A DNA stretch of 17,031 bases from Bacteroidales bacterium UBA5342 (GTDB lineage Bacteria; Bacteroidota; Bacteroidia; Bacteroidales; UBA5342): contig DHQI01000079.1 of the NCBI GenBank assembly GCA_002408065.1, positions 1-17,031 of the forward strand, given 5' to 3'. The position numbers and the translations under genes are program-made. Positions 6,281-13,953 of this stretch are shown here, piece by piece. A model generated the notes under the pieces. The model saw only the letters and a program-made list of their open reading frames with translations. It did not search any database and was not told the DNA's origin. Numbering within the stretch: position 1 is the first letter of the stretch; every line of letters begins with the position of its first letter.

Positions 6281-7182
6281 TGGATACTTCAGATTATCTA
6301 ATGAGGAGTTTGATGTTCTTACCGGGACACAACGACCGTTTGTTGGACAGTGCTGCAAAATCAGATGCTGATGTTCTGTTATTGGATTTAGAAGATTCGG
6401 TACAACCGTATGAAAATAAGGTGGTGGCCCGCGAAAAGATTAGGGAACGGGTGAGTCGTGGAGATTTTGATAATTACAAAGTATTCCCACGTGTTAATGA
6501 TCGGGAAAGTGGTGAATTGTTAAAGGATATTTATGCTTTAACGATTCCTGGTGTTGAAGGATTTATGTATCCTAAATCAACAAAAGGAGAAGATATCTAT
6601 TTTTTTGGAAAACTTTTAGAAGCTATTGAGTGTGAAAAGAAGATACCTGTAGGAACTTTCAAGATTATTGCACTCATTGAGACAGCTGGTGGGGTAATGA
6701 ATATTCAAGATATATGCCAGGCATGTCCTAATCGGTTGGTGGCATTGGCTTTTGGGTGTGAGGATTTTGTGACTGACCTACGGGGTGAGCATGATGCTGA
6801 AGGGCTTTCGATTTTTACCCCCAGAGCCATGATTGCTATGACAGCCCGTGAACACGGGGTGATTCCTATAGATACTGTACATATTAAAGTTCATGACTTA
6901 GAAGATTTGGAAAAAAACCTAATTCTAGCTAAGAAATTAGGTTTTGAAGGTATGTTGGTGCTTAACCCTAAAGAATTACCTTTAGTTCATCAGTATTTTA
7001 GCCCAACCGAAGAGGAGTATCATGACGCTCTGGAGATGCTTGAAATGGCTAAAGAGGCAGAAATGAAGGGTATGGGAGTTGCTGTGAAAAATGGTAAGTT
7101 TATTGGCCCACCGATGGTTTTAAAGGCACAGATGTTACTTAAGCGAATGGAAAAAATTAAAGCAAAGAAGAATGTCAGCTAG
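6280..7182 (+). CDS. CitE-like (HpcH/HpaI superfamily) CoA-ester lyase
   Basis: This 300-residue TIM-barrel protein belongs to the CitE/Mcl/CLYBL group, which reversibly cleaves malyl-, methylmalyl- or citramalyl-CoA to acetyl- or propionyl-CoA plus glyoxylate or pyruvate. Signatures are RSLMFLPGHNDR (9-20), VLLLDLEDSV (32-41), FPRVND (69-74), MYPKS (96-100), IALIETAGGV (130-139; Glu134 as Mg ligand) and AFGCEDFVTDLRG (157-169; Asp162 as second Mg ligand). The usual IHPxQ segment reads LVLNPKEL (227-234). The C-terminal motif that is normally G-x-M-[IV]-D-x-P reads GKFIGPPMVLKAQ (272-284), with Gly276 where Asp is expected. That Asp is the proposed general acid/base given across the subunit interface, so catalysis may differ. 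The lyase is coupled to the MaoC gene upstream and overlaps the next glycosyltransferase by 11 bases. No CoA transferase gene is nearby. Confidence 0.88.
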   Translation: MDTSDYLMRSLMFLPGHNDRLLDSAAKSDADVLLLDLEDSVQPYENKVVAREKIRERVSRGDFDNYKVFPRVNDRESGELLKDIYALTIPGVEGFMYPKSTKGEDIYFFGKLLEAIECEKKIPVGTFKIIALIETAGGVMNIQDICQACPNRLVALAFGCEDFVTDLRGEHDAEGLSIFTPRAMIAMTAREHGVIPIDTVHIKVHDLEDLEKNLILAKKLGFEGMLVLNPKELPLVHQYFSPTEEEYHDALEMLEMAKEAEMKGMGVAVKNGKFIGPPMVLKAQMLLKRMEKIKAKKNVS

Positions 7183-7999
7183 ACCACTAGTTAGTATTTG
7201 TTGTCTTGCCTACAATCATGAGGCTTATATTGCACAAGCGCTTGAAGGGTTTTTGATGCAAAAAACAGACTTTGCATTTGAGATTTTGATTCATGATGAT
7301 GCTTCGATAGATAAAACTGCTGATATAATTCGGAAATATGAAACTGAGTATCCTGATATTATAAAACCTATTTATCAAAAAGAAAATCAGTATTCAAAAG
7401 GAGTAAAGGTTACGAGTAAATATCAGTTCCCTCGTGCCCAAGGCAAATACATCGCGATGTGCGAAGGCGATGATTATTGGACAGATCCTTTAAAGTTGCA
7501 GAAGCAGGTAGATTTTTTGGAGGCGAATCCTGAGTACTCACTTTGTTTTCATCCTGTAAAGATATGGAAAGAAGAAGAGCAGTTATTGGTAGATGATTAT
7601 ATTACCAGAGATGTACCAGAGACTACAGATATTTATGAGTTAGCCAAAGGAAATTATATACATACTCCTTCTGTTGTTTTTAGAAGAGAAACGATTGAAA
7701 ATATTCCGCAGGAAATGTTAAAATCGCCTGTTGGAGACTACTTTTTACACATGCTAAGTGCTGAAAGGGGGCTAATAAAAAAGCTTCCAGAAACGATGGG
7801 GGTTTATAGAGTGCACGACGGAGGCGTCTGGAGTAAAACAAAAAAGAAAGAAAGAATAATTGCTTATCTTAAGTTGATGATTGCATATTTTAAGAATCCT
7901 AAAGTTGTGGAGACTCTAGAGAACCGATTGAATAAATTATTATTAAAAAAATCTTTGGTTAAAAGACTTTTAGGACGGTTAAGAAAAATGTTAAAATGA
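7172..7999 (+). CDS. GT2-family glycosyltransferase (first of three)
   Basis: This 275-residue protein has a GT-A fold of family GT2. PLVSICCLAYNHEAYIAQAL at residues 5-24 is the first strand and helix. EILIHDDASIDKTADII at 37-53 is the nucleotide-binding strand. MCEGDDYWTDPLKLQKQVDF at 96-115 carries the metal-binding DxD-like acidic group (Gly99-Asp100-Asp101). This EGDDYW subgroup is common in Bacteroidota capsule and O-antigen loci. The C-terminus is basic (KRLLGRLRKMLK), which suggests peripheral membrane contact. The ATG at 7172 overlaps the CitE gene by 11 bases and gives the normal GT2 start. The stop overlaps the following GT2 gene by 4 bases (ATGA). Donor and acceptor sugars are not predictable. 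Confidence 0.92.
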   Translation: MSARPLVSICCLAYNHEAYIAQALEGFLMQKTDFAFEILIHDDASIDKTADIIRKYETEYPDIIKPIYQKENQYSKGVKVTSKYQFPRAQGKYIAMCEGDDYWTDPLKLQKQVDFLEANPEYSLCFHPVKIWKEEEQLLVDDYITRDVPETTDIYELAKGNYIHTPSVVFRRETIENIPQEMLKSPVGDYFLHMLSAERGLIKKLPETMGVYRVHDGGVWSKTKKKERIIAYLKLMIAYFKNPKVVETLENRLNKLLLKKSLVKRLLGRLRKMLK

Positions 8000-8865
8000 T
8001 AGTTTATTCGATAGTTGTTACATATAATGGAGTCCAGTGGGTAGATAAGTGTTTTGGGAGTTTGAGAGATTCTCAAGTTGATGGCGAGCATCATATAATA
8101 GCCATTGATAATGGTTCAACAGATAGCACTGTTGAATTAATTAAAGAGAGATATAAGAGAGTAGAGTTGATTGAAAATAATGAGAATCTTGGTTTTGGTG
8201 CTGCTAACAATGTTGGAATAAAGAAAGCTTTAGAAGCCAATGCTGATTATGTCTTTTTACTTAACCAAGATGCCTGGGTTGATAATAATACAATTAATGG
8301 GTTAATTGAGGCTTTAAATAATAACCTAGAATATGGGATTCTAAGTCCTTTACAGTATCATCCGACTGGCAAAATAGAGGAACAGTTTAATAATTATTTG
8401 GGAAACAAACATAACATTGATAGAGGTGAATTAATTCAAACGTATTTTGTTAATGCTGCAGTCTGGTTAGTGCCTGTACCTGTTATAAAAAAGGTTGGCT
8501 TGTTCGATTCTCTTTTTTTCCATTATGGTGAAGATGATAATTACTGTAATAGAATTTATTTTTTTTCATATAAAATAGGTATTCATACTAAGTATAGGGC
8601 TTATCACGATCGCACTTTTAGCACAAAGAATGTTAAATATAGGATTCGTTCGGGAGTTTTAAATCTATTAACTAATATTAATCTTTCCTTGGGTAAAGCA
8701 TTGTTGCAATTTTATATTTCTACGCCTAAGAGATTGTTAAAAATGATGTATAGAAGACGTTTTTCAGCATTCAGGGTATTGATAAGGATGTGCTTTAATG
8801 TTCCGTTTTTATTAAAGAAAGTAAAAGTGACAAGAAATAGAACAAAAATAGAATATAATGCTTAG
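7996..8865 (+). CDS. GT2-family glycosyltransferase, rhamnosyltransferase-like (second of three)
   Basis: This 289-residue GT-A protein resembles the WcaA/RfbF-like GT2 branch often annotated as rhamnosyltransferase. IVVTYNG at 6-12 starts the fold. AIDNGSTDSTVELIK at 36-50 is the UDP/dTDP-sugar contact. IENNENLGFGAANNVGIKKAL at 59-79 is the branch hallmark. YVFLLNQDAWVD at 85-96 holds the acidic metal site in the NxDxW form typical of this branch. Later, FHYGEDDNYCNRIYFF contains the ED(D) catalytic-base motif. The C-terminal 60 residues are basic, as in membrane-associated members. The gene overlaps both neighbours (4 bases upstream, 8 bases downstream). The label rhamnosyltransferase is a family resemblance only. 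Confidence 0.9.
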   Translation: MIVYSIVVTYNGVQWVDKCFGSLRDSQVDGEHHIIAIDNGSTDSTVELIKERYKRVELIENNENLGFGAANNVGIKKALEANADYVFLLNQDAWVDNNTINGLIEALNNNLEYGILSPLQYHPTGKIEEQFNNYLGNKHNIDRGELIQTYFVNAAVWLVPVPVIKKVGLFDSLFFHYGEDDNYCNRIYFFSYKIGIHTKYRAYHDRTFSTKNVKYRIRSGVLNLLTNINLSLGKALLQFYISTPKRLLKMMYRRRFSAFRVLIRMCFNVPFLLKKVKVTRNRTKIEYNA

Positions 8866-9808
8866 TTTCATTATCATAGGAAAAAATGAAGGTTGGAAGC
8901 TTTCACTCTGTTTAGAGAAAGTTTTTGAAACCATTCGATATAACAAGTTGACTAATTATGAGGTGATCTATGTCGATTCTCAATCGACTGATGATACTTT
9001 GGAGAGAGTGAAAAAATTTGAGAAGATTAAATTTGTATCTTTAACAGGTGATTGTAATCCTGCAATTGCAAGGAATGTAGGGGCTGAAATTGCTAAAGGG
9101 GATGTACTTTTTTTTCTAGACGGTGATATGGAGCTCATTCCAGAATCATTCCACCTGTTTTATAGTGAAGGGAGTGGGATAAGTTATCCGTTTATGAGTG
9201 GCAATTTTGATAATTATTTTTATAATGATAATTGGGAATACCAGCATAAGGATAATGGTTATTCAATGGCTGAAGATAAATATACATCGCATGTGGGTGG
9301 GCTTTTTTTTATTTTAAAAGCTTATTGGCAAATGGTGGGAGGTATGGATAATCGCTTTAGAAAAGGTCAAGATGTAGACTTAGCCTTGATGTTAGCTAAA
9401 GAAAATATTCTACTATATCGGAAAAAAGAGATTTTAGTCCATCATCATATGATCCCTTATTTGGATAGAAGACGAAAGTGGGAAATGCTATTGTCAGGGA
9501 TGAATATGTATGGGAGATCATTACTGTATAGAAAACATGGGTTTGAAAAGAATAATATAAAATTGATCGTTTCTCGTGAATACAGTTTAATCGCTTTTTT
9601 GTTGTCAATTTTTCTCTCGCTAGTTTTAGGGCAAGTATTAGCATTATTGGCCTATGTATCTGTTATTGCATATAGAGCCTATAAAGGTAAAGGAGCATTA
9701 CTTGATAATATTGCCTATTTCGTATTAAAAGACATCATTACTATAATGGGGGTGTTTTTGTTTTTCCCCAAGCGTAAGTATAATAGAAGTTATGAAATTT
9801 TACCATAG
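8858..9808 (+). CDS. GT2-family glycosyltransferase with C-terminal membrane helices (third of three)
   Basis: This 316-residue protein has a GT-A domain starting FIIIGKNEGWKLSLCLEKV (4-22). VIYVDSQSTDDTLERVKKF at 36-54 binds the nucleotide sugar. VLFFLDGDMELIPESF at 83-98 contains the DxD motif (Asp88-Gly-Asp90). MDNRFRKGQDVDLALML at 163-179 gives the ED-like catalytic region as QDVD. From about residue 243 there are two hydrophobic segments (around 243-272 and 284-303), so the protein is probably anchored in the inner membrane. This resembles GT2 enzymes acting on polyprenyl-linked acceptors. The gene overlaps the previous GT by 8 bases and the deacetylase by 17 bases. The start ATG at 8858 is the only one that leaves the first beta-strand intact. 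Confidence 0.9.
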   Translation: MLSFIIIGKNEGWKLSLCLEKVFETIRYNKLTNYEVIYVDSQSTDDTLERVKKFEKIKFVSLTGDCNPAIARNVGAEIAKGDVLFFLDGDMELIPESFHLFYSEGSGISYPFMSGNFDNYFYNDNWEYQHKDNGYSMAEDKYTSHVGGLFFILKAYWQMVGGMDNRFRKGQDVDLALMLAKENILLYRKKEILVHHHMIPYLDRRRKWEMLLSGMNMYGRSLLYRKHGFEKNNIKLIVSREYSLIAFLLSIFLSLVLGQVLALLAYVSVIAYRAYKGKGALLDNIAYFVLKDIITIMGVFLFFPKRKYNRSYEILP

Positions 9809-10700
9809 AGTAAAAAAAATAAAATATCTTATAATAAGAGCAACAGGTATACATGGGCTGTTTAGGCTATTGTTTCAGAGGAATAACATATCCGTTCTTT
9901 TGTTTCATAAGCCAACAGGTGTGTCATTTAATAGGACGGTATTGTACCTTAAAAAAAGGTATAATATTATTAGCTTAAGTGATTATGTGCAAAATTATCA
10001 GGCTAATACCTTGAATAAATTGCCCAAATATTCTGTTATATTAACGTTTGATGATGGCCATGTTAGCAATTATAATCTTTTAAAAATCATTAAAGAAGTT
10101 CAAATTAAGCCGACCATCTTTCTGTGTTCTGGACTCGTAAACACACAGCGGCACTTTTGGTTTAATCATATCTCCAAATCATATAATGCTGAGGAGATAA
10201 GTCAGATGTCAAAAGATGAACTTTTAAAGTCCATTGATGGTTTTGAAATAACAAAAGAATATGAAAAAGCTGACTCCTTGTCATGCAAAGAGATAATGCA
10301 GATGTATCCATATGTTGATTTCCAAGTTCATGGGATGTTTCATTATTCATTGCACAAGTGCACTGAGATCGAGACTTATAATGAAATAGTACAAAGCAAA
10401 ATAGATTTGGAAAGACAATTAGGTTTTTCTTTTAATTCATATTGTTTTGCGAATGGCGACTATTCCGATATGGCATTAGATCTTGTAAAGGAGGCGGGGT
10501 ATAGTTCTTCTTTGACAGTAGACTATGGTTATAACAATAGCAAAACAGACATTTACCGAATAAAACGGTATTCTATGAATGATGCAGATTCAATACATGA
10601 AATAGCTGTTCGTTCTACTGGTCTTTGGGCATTTATTGGTTCTATCAGAAAAAAAACCTACGGATATAAAAAAAATAAAGATGAATTTTTTCAAACGTGA
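9792..10700 (+). CDS. polysaccharide deacetylase (NodB/CE4-like)
   Basis: This 302-residue protein has CE4 motifs. SVILTFDDGHVSNY at 81-94 is motif 1 (TFDDG, Asp87-Asp88). VDFQVHGMFHYSLH at 175-188 is motif 2 with His180-x-x-x-His184 as metal ligands. NSYCFANGDYSDMALDLVKEAGY at about 215-237 is motif 3 of the shorter, bacterial O-unit-associated type. The N-terminus is basic and slightly hydrophobic but has no clear signal peptide, so action on a cytoplasmic or lipid-linked substrate seems more likely than on exported polymer. Removal of an N-acetyl group from an amino sugar is the family reaction. The gene overlaps the preceding GT2 by 17 bases, and the following acyltransferase start lies inside its 3' end. 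That order, deacetylase then acyltransferase, would permit replacement of an acetyl by another acyl group. This is inference. Confidence 0.87.
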   Translation: MKFYHRVKKIKYLIIRATGIHGLFRLLFQRNNISVLLFHKPTGVSFNRTVLYLKKRYNIISLSDYVQNYQANTLNKLPKYSVILTFDDGHVSNYNLLKIIKEVQIKPTIFLCSGLVNTQRHFWFNHISKSYNAEEISQMSKDELLKSIDGFEITKEYEKADSLSCKEIMQMYPYVDFQVHGMFHYSLHKCTEIETYNEIVQSKIDLERQLGFSFNSYCFANGDYSDMALDLVKEAGYSSSLTVDYGYNNSKTDIYRIKRYSMNDADSIHEIAVRSTGLWAFIGSIRKKTYGYKKNKDEFFQT

Positions 10701-11151
10701 ATTAAAATACTTTTTATGGTGGATTGGGGCTCGCTTCCCTTTGCTTCCATCTATTATGTTTCATAAGGTCAGACCATATTTATGGCGATTAATAGGTGTT
10801 AAGATTGGTAAAGATGTGTCGATAGGTTATGGAGTATATTTAGATATAGATGGATCTCACAGAGTGAAAATTGGAAATCACGTCCTAATAACATCAGAAT
10901 GTATGATTTTGTGCCATAGAAGGGATTTATCAAACTATCGTAGAGGAAACCTCCAGAAGGAATTAAGTTATTTGGAGAAAGAGGTGGTCATTGAAGACAA
11001 TGTACATGTTGGAATGAGGAGTATAATAATGCCGGGAGTTACCGTTCACGAAGGAGCCGTAATTGCAGCTGGGAGCACTGTTGTTAAGGATGTACCTGCA
11101 TATACTGTAGTTGGGGGTAATCCTGCTAAGATAATTAGAGAGCTTGAATAA
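10681..11151 (+). CDS. hexapeptide-repeat (left-handed beta-helix) acyltransferase A
   Basis: This is a 156-residue protein when started at ATG 10681. A longer frame back to TTG 10636 exists but overlaps the deacetylase by 65 bases and begins in low-complexity lysines, so it was not used. An amphipathic N-terminus (ELKYFLWWIGARFPLLP) precedes hexapeptide repeats: VKIGKDVSIGYG (40-51), VKIGNHVLI, VIEDNVHVG and IIMPGVTVHEGAVIAAGSTVVKDVPAYTVVGGNPAKII, the typical xenobiotic/WcaF-like ending. MILCHRRD at 75-82 carries the probable catalytic His79. It is clearly paralogous to the gene at 15019: both share the MILCHxRDxSxY block and the same C-terminal pattern. It overlaps the deacetylase by 20 bases and the next GT4 gene by one base (TAATG). 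An acetyl donor is usual for the family but not proven here. Confidence 0.88.
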   Translation: MNFFKRELKYFLWWIGARFPLLPSIMFHKVRPYLWRLIGVKIGKDVSIGYGVYLDIDGSHRVKIGNHVLITSECMILCHRRDLSNYRRGNLQKELSYLEKEVVIEDNVHVGMRSIIMPGVTVHEGAVIAAGSTVVKDVPAYTVVGGNPAKIIRELE

Positions 11152-12071
11152 TGAAAGTTTTAATCGTATGCAGTGCTACACAGAACCGTATTGCTCCTTT
11201 TATACTTGAGCAAGTTGATAGTGTAAAAGCATTAGGTGTAGATGTAGAATATTTTACTGTTTCTTCGAAAGGGATAAAGGGATATTTAAAACACTTACCA
11301 TTATTGCGAAGTAAAATCAGTCAATTCAAGCCAGATCTTGTTCATGCTCATTATGGTTTAAGTGGTTTGCTGGCTAATTTGCAAAGGAAATGTCCTGTTG
11401 TAACCACATACCATGGAAGTGATATAAATAATTTTAGGAGCAGAATATTTTCTTCAATTTCGATTTTTTTGTCGAAAAGAAACATTTTTGTATCCAATAG
11501 ATTAGCAAAAAAAACACCTTTAAAAGGAGCCTATGAGGTGCTTTCTTGTGGTGTTGATGTCGAATTGTTTAAGCCGCTTTCTCGAGTTGAGGCAAGAGAA
11601 ATATTAGGCTTAGATTTAAAGCGTAAATACATATTGTTCTCATCAGGGTTTGACAATAGAGTAAAGAATTATCCATTAGCAGCAGAAACGATAGCTCTGC
11701 TTAAAGACAAGTATGATGTTAATTTGCTAGAATATAAAGGTTATACACGCCAGAAAGCCTCGCTTTTATTCAATGCTGTGGATTGTGTTTTGGTTACTTC
11801 TTTTAAGGAGTCTGGACCACTGGTTATTAAGGAAGCGATGGCTGTTAATACTCCTGCTGTAAGTGTTGATGTAGGCGATGTCTATGAAATTACAAAAGGT
11901 GTAGATGGGTATCATATAGGTAAAGCAAATCCTATGGAGTTATCTCGTTTAATTGAAAAGAGTTTCGAGGAGCTTAATAAGATTAATGGACGTGAGTTTA
12001 TTTTACATTTAGATATAAATCGAGTTGCTCAAAGCTTATTAGAAATCTACAATTTCACAAAACGAAAATAG
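11151..12071 (+). CDS. GT4-family glycosyltransferase (GT-B fold)
   Basis: This 306-residue protein has a two-lobed GT-B plan. The N-terminal acceptor domain contains KPDLVHAHYGLSGLLANL (60-77) and VVTTYHGSDINNF (83-95), which are GT4 hallmarks. GVDVELFKP at 134-142 leads into the C-terminal domain, FSSGFDNRVKNYPLAAE (163-179) is the donor-site loop, and LVTSFKESGPLVIKEAMAVN (214-233) carries the E-x7-E motif (Glu220 and Glu228). It is shorter than most GT4 enzymes (usually 350-400), mainly because the N-terminal lobe is compact, but all key motifs are present, so it is probably complete and active. The start overlaps the previous stop by one base. A 6-base gap follows before the next gene. 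Confidence 0.9.
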   Translation: MKVLIVCSATQNRIAPFILEQVDSVKALGVDVEYFTVSSKGIKGYLKHLPLLRSKISQFKPDLVHAHYGLSGLLANLQRKCPVVTTYHGSDINNFRSRIFSSISIFLSKRNIFVSNRLAKKTPLKGAYEVLSCGVDVELFKPLSRVEAREILGLDLKRKYILFSSGFDNRVKNYPLAAETIALLKDKYDVNLLEYKGYTRQKASLLFNAVDCVLVTSFKESGPLVIKEAMAVNTPAVSVDVGDVYEITKGVDGYHIGKANPMELSRLIEKSFEELNKINGREFILHLDINRVAQSLLEIYNFTKRK

Positions 12072-12077
12072 AGGTCT

Positions 12078-12605
12078 ATGAAAAGAAAAGTTGCACTATT
12101 CCTGTATTATTCTTTTTTCCAATTTCTACCTCACAGTAGAACTCCTTTTTTGGGGCGCTGTGCTAAAAATATACGTCAGTTTCTGGTTAAAATCATTTTT
12201 AAAAAAGCTGGTCGAAACATTTCGATAGAACCCAATGCTTATTTTGGAACAGGAAAAGAGATCACAATTGGTGATTATTCAGGTATTGGAGAGCGGTGTC
12301 GGGTTCCTAATAATATAAAGATTGGTAACTATGTTATGATGGCAGCCGATGTTGTTATACTTGGAGATAACCATGAGTTTAAAGATATAAGTATTCCTAT
12401 GCTTCATCAAGGGAGAACCGATAAGACAAAACTGACTATAGAAGATGATGTTTGGCTAGGTACTAGGTCTATCATTACATCCTCAGTTTCACATATTGGG
12501 TGTGGTGCTATTGTCGCAGCAGGTGCAGTCGTTACAAAAAATGTAGCGCCTTATGCTGTTGTTGCAGGTAATCCTGCCCGTGAACTTTATAAAAGAAAAG
12601 CTTGA
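12078..12605 (+). CDS. hexapeptide-repeat acyltransferase B (WcaF/maltose-acetyltransferase-like)
   Basis: This 175-residue protein has a hydrophobic/basic N-terminus (about residues 6-45) and then left-handed beta-helix repeats: ISIEPNAYFGTG, ITIGDYSGIGERCRVP, IKIGNYVMMAADVVI and LTIEDDVWLGTRSII. It ends GAIVAAGAVVTKNVAPYAVVAGNPARELYK, the standard end of the family. ILGDNHEF at 94-101 holds His99 as the probable catalytic base, in the position of the NodL/WcaF histidine. It differs from acyltransferases A and C in this block (GDNHEF rather than MILCHxRD), so it represents a second subfamily and probably acylates a different position. A weak AGG lies 4 bases before ATG 12078, one of few Shine-Dalgarno-like sites here. 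Confidence 0.87.
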   Translation: MKRKVALFLYYSFFQFLPHSRTPFLGRCAKNIRQFLVKIIFKKAGRNISIEPNAYFGTGKEITIGDYSGIGERCRVPNNIKIGNYVMMAADVVILGDNHEFKDISIPMLHQGRTDKTKLTIEDDVWLGTRSIITSSVSHIGCGAIVAAGAVVTKNVAPYAVVAGNPARELYKRKA

Positions 12606-12609
12606 ATTA

Positions 12610-13950
12610 GTGAAACAGTTGCTTGATAGATATATTATTTACTCGTTGGCCATATGTTTGGTAATGTTCTTTCTTGGGATAGATATATGGATGTATACCT
12701 GGCAGCTGTTGTTGTTAAATGTGTTCTTTATAGTGTCATACTTTACGATACTTAATAAATCTCATTTTAGCTTTCCTTATCCTAATGAGAAGTCCCTTAA
12801 GTGGCTAGTGTTCTTTTATTCCTTATTGTGTGTTTTTATTCTAAACTTGATGTTTTTTTATCATCATGGCGACTTCTTTCAATTTCAGTCATTAGATGAA
12901 AAACTTTATGATAGCTTAGGGCGGGAGATGGCTAATATGCCCATTGTTCCGGCAATAGAATACTTTTTGGGAATGCACAGGTATGATGATTTAGGGGCTG
13001 CTTTATATACTACCTTCCTATATTATTTTATCGATGACACTTTGTTTGTCAATTTTATGAATATAGTCTGTGGCACGTTTTCCTCTGTTTTGCTTTTTCG
13101 AATAGGAAAATTATTTATGCCTTATAGGTATGCATTTGTGTGTGCCGTAGCTTTCTTTACCTCATCTTATATTTTTAGGATAGAATCATCTGGTCTTAAA
13201 GAATCGGTATTTCTTTTGTTGCTAATGGGGTCCTATTATCAGGTTTTACGATTCTATTATAGACGAAAAAAAACAGCTTTAATATTAGCATTTACTTTTG
13301 GTGCCTCTTTGATGCTCTTTAGACCAAGTGTATTGGCAATGTTAATTGCTTCAATTGGTGTTTGGTTGTTATTAAATCGTTATGGCAGTTCTTTTAGAAA
13401 TGTGAGTTTTTCTGTGATTATTATTGTCGTTTTTTTATTTATGTCTTCCTCATTAGAACGCATGACCAGTAGGTTCTCCTCTTTTGAAAAATCTGTTGAG
13501 ATACGAGAAGATGTTACACAAGAGTCTGGTGAGGATGTGGCTATTTATGCAGCTATTTTGTCGTCTACTTTAGGGCCTCTGCCCAATCTATTAGCGCGAG
13601 AAGACAAAGAGAATAATTCGTTATACGCTTCAGGTTTAATGTTAAGGGTCTTGTTAGCTGTGCCTTTCTGGTTGGGAGTGTTGTTGATTATGCGTCATCG
13701 TCTTTCTCAGTTTTACTCTTTTCTTGTTATGAGTCTAATGGGGATGGGAGCCTTGATTTATATAATGGAGTCCTACGAGATGCGTTACCATCTGACTCAC
13801 TTACCTTTTACATATTTGATTGCCTTTTTTTATTTATCCTATGTAAATGGGTTAAGTGCTAAGAAGAAAAAAAGGAATACCCGGGTTTTGGAGTTTGGCT
13901 ATTTTGCTTGCGCCTTGCTTGTTTTATTTTGGAATTTAAGAATAGTATAA
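12610..13950 (+). CDS. polytopic membrane protein, possible GT-C glycosyltransferase or Wzy-like polymerase
   Basis: The start chosen is GTG 12610, giving 446 residues and a 4-base gap from the previous stop. ATG 12553 is in frame but would lie 50 bases inside the acyltransferase gene, and no ATG occurs before the first membrane helix is passed. About ten hydrophobic segments are visible. The first large extracytoplasmic loop contains SLDEKLYDSLGREMANM (94-110), reminiscent of the acidic DE-x-x-Y motif in GT-C enzymes (ArnT/GT39-like). FRIESSGLKESVFLLLLMG (about 189-207) and LMLFRPSVLAML (234-245) also resemble segments of GT39-like and EpsG/Wzy-like proteins. A soluble loop with ERMTSRF...EDVTQESGED lies near 284-315. 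It is the only candidate in the window for a polymerase, but no diagnostic motif settles polymerase versus lipid-dependent glycosyltransferase. Confidence 0.65.
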   Translation: MKQLLDRYIIYSLAICLVMFFLGIDIWMYTWQLLLLNVFFIVSYFTILNKSHFSFPYPNEKSLKWLVFFYSLLCVFILNLMFFYHHGDFFQFQSLDEKLYDSLGREMANMPIVPAIEYFLGMHRYDDLGAALYTTFLYYFIDDTLFVNFMNIVCGTFSSVLLFRIGKLFMPYRYAFVCAVAFFTSSYIFRIESSGLKESVFLLLLMGSYYQVLRFYYRRKKTALILAFTFGASLMLFRPSVLAMLIASIGVWLLLNRYGSSFRNVSFSVIIIVVFLFMSSSLERMTSRFSSFEKSVEIREDVTQESGEDVAIYAAILSSTLGPLPNLLAREDKENNSLYASGLMLRVLLAVPFWLGVLLIMRHRLSQFYSFLVMSLMGMGALIYIMESYEMRYHLTHLPFTYLIAFFYLSYVNGLSAKKKKRNTRVLEFGYFACALLVLFWNLRIV

Positions 13951-13953
13951 TAG

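Noticed and set aside
10636..10680. Upstream extension of acyltransferase A to TTG 10636
   Set aside because: It adds a lysine-rich stretch with no family match and lengthens the overlap with the deacetylase to 65 bases; ATG 10681 gives the normal start of the family.
12553..12609. ATG 12553 as the start of the membrane protein
   Set aside because: It would place 53 bases of the gene inside the preceding acyltransferase; GTG 12610 directly follows that gene and begins just before the first membrane helix. This choice is not proven.
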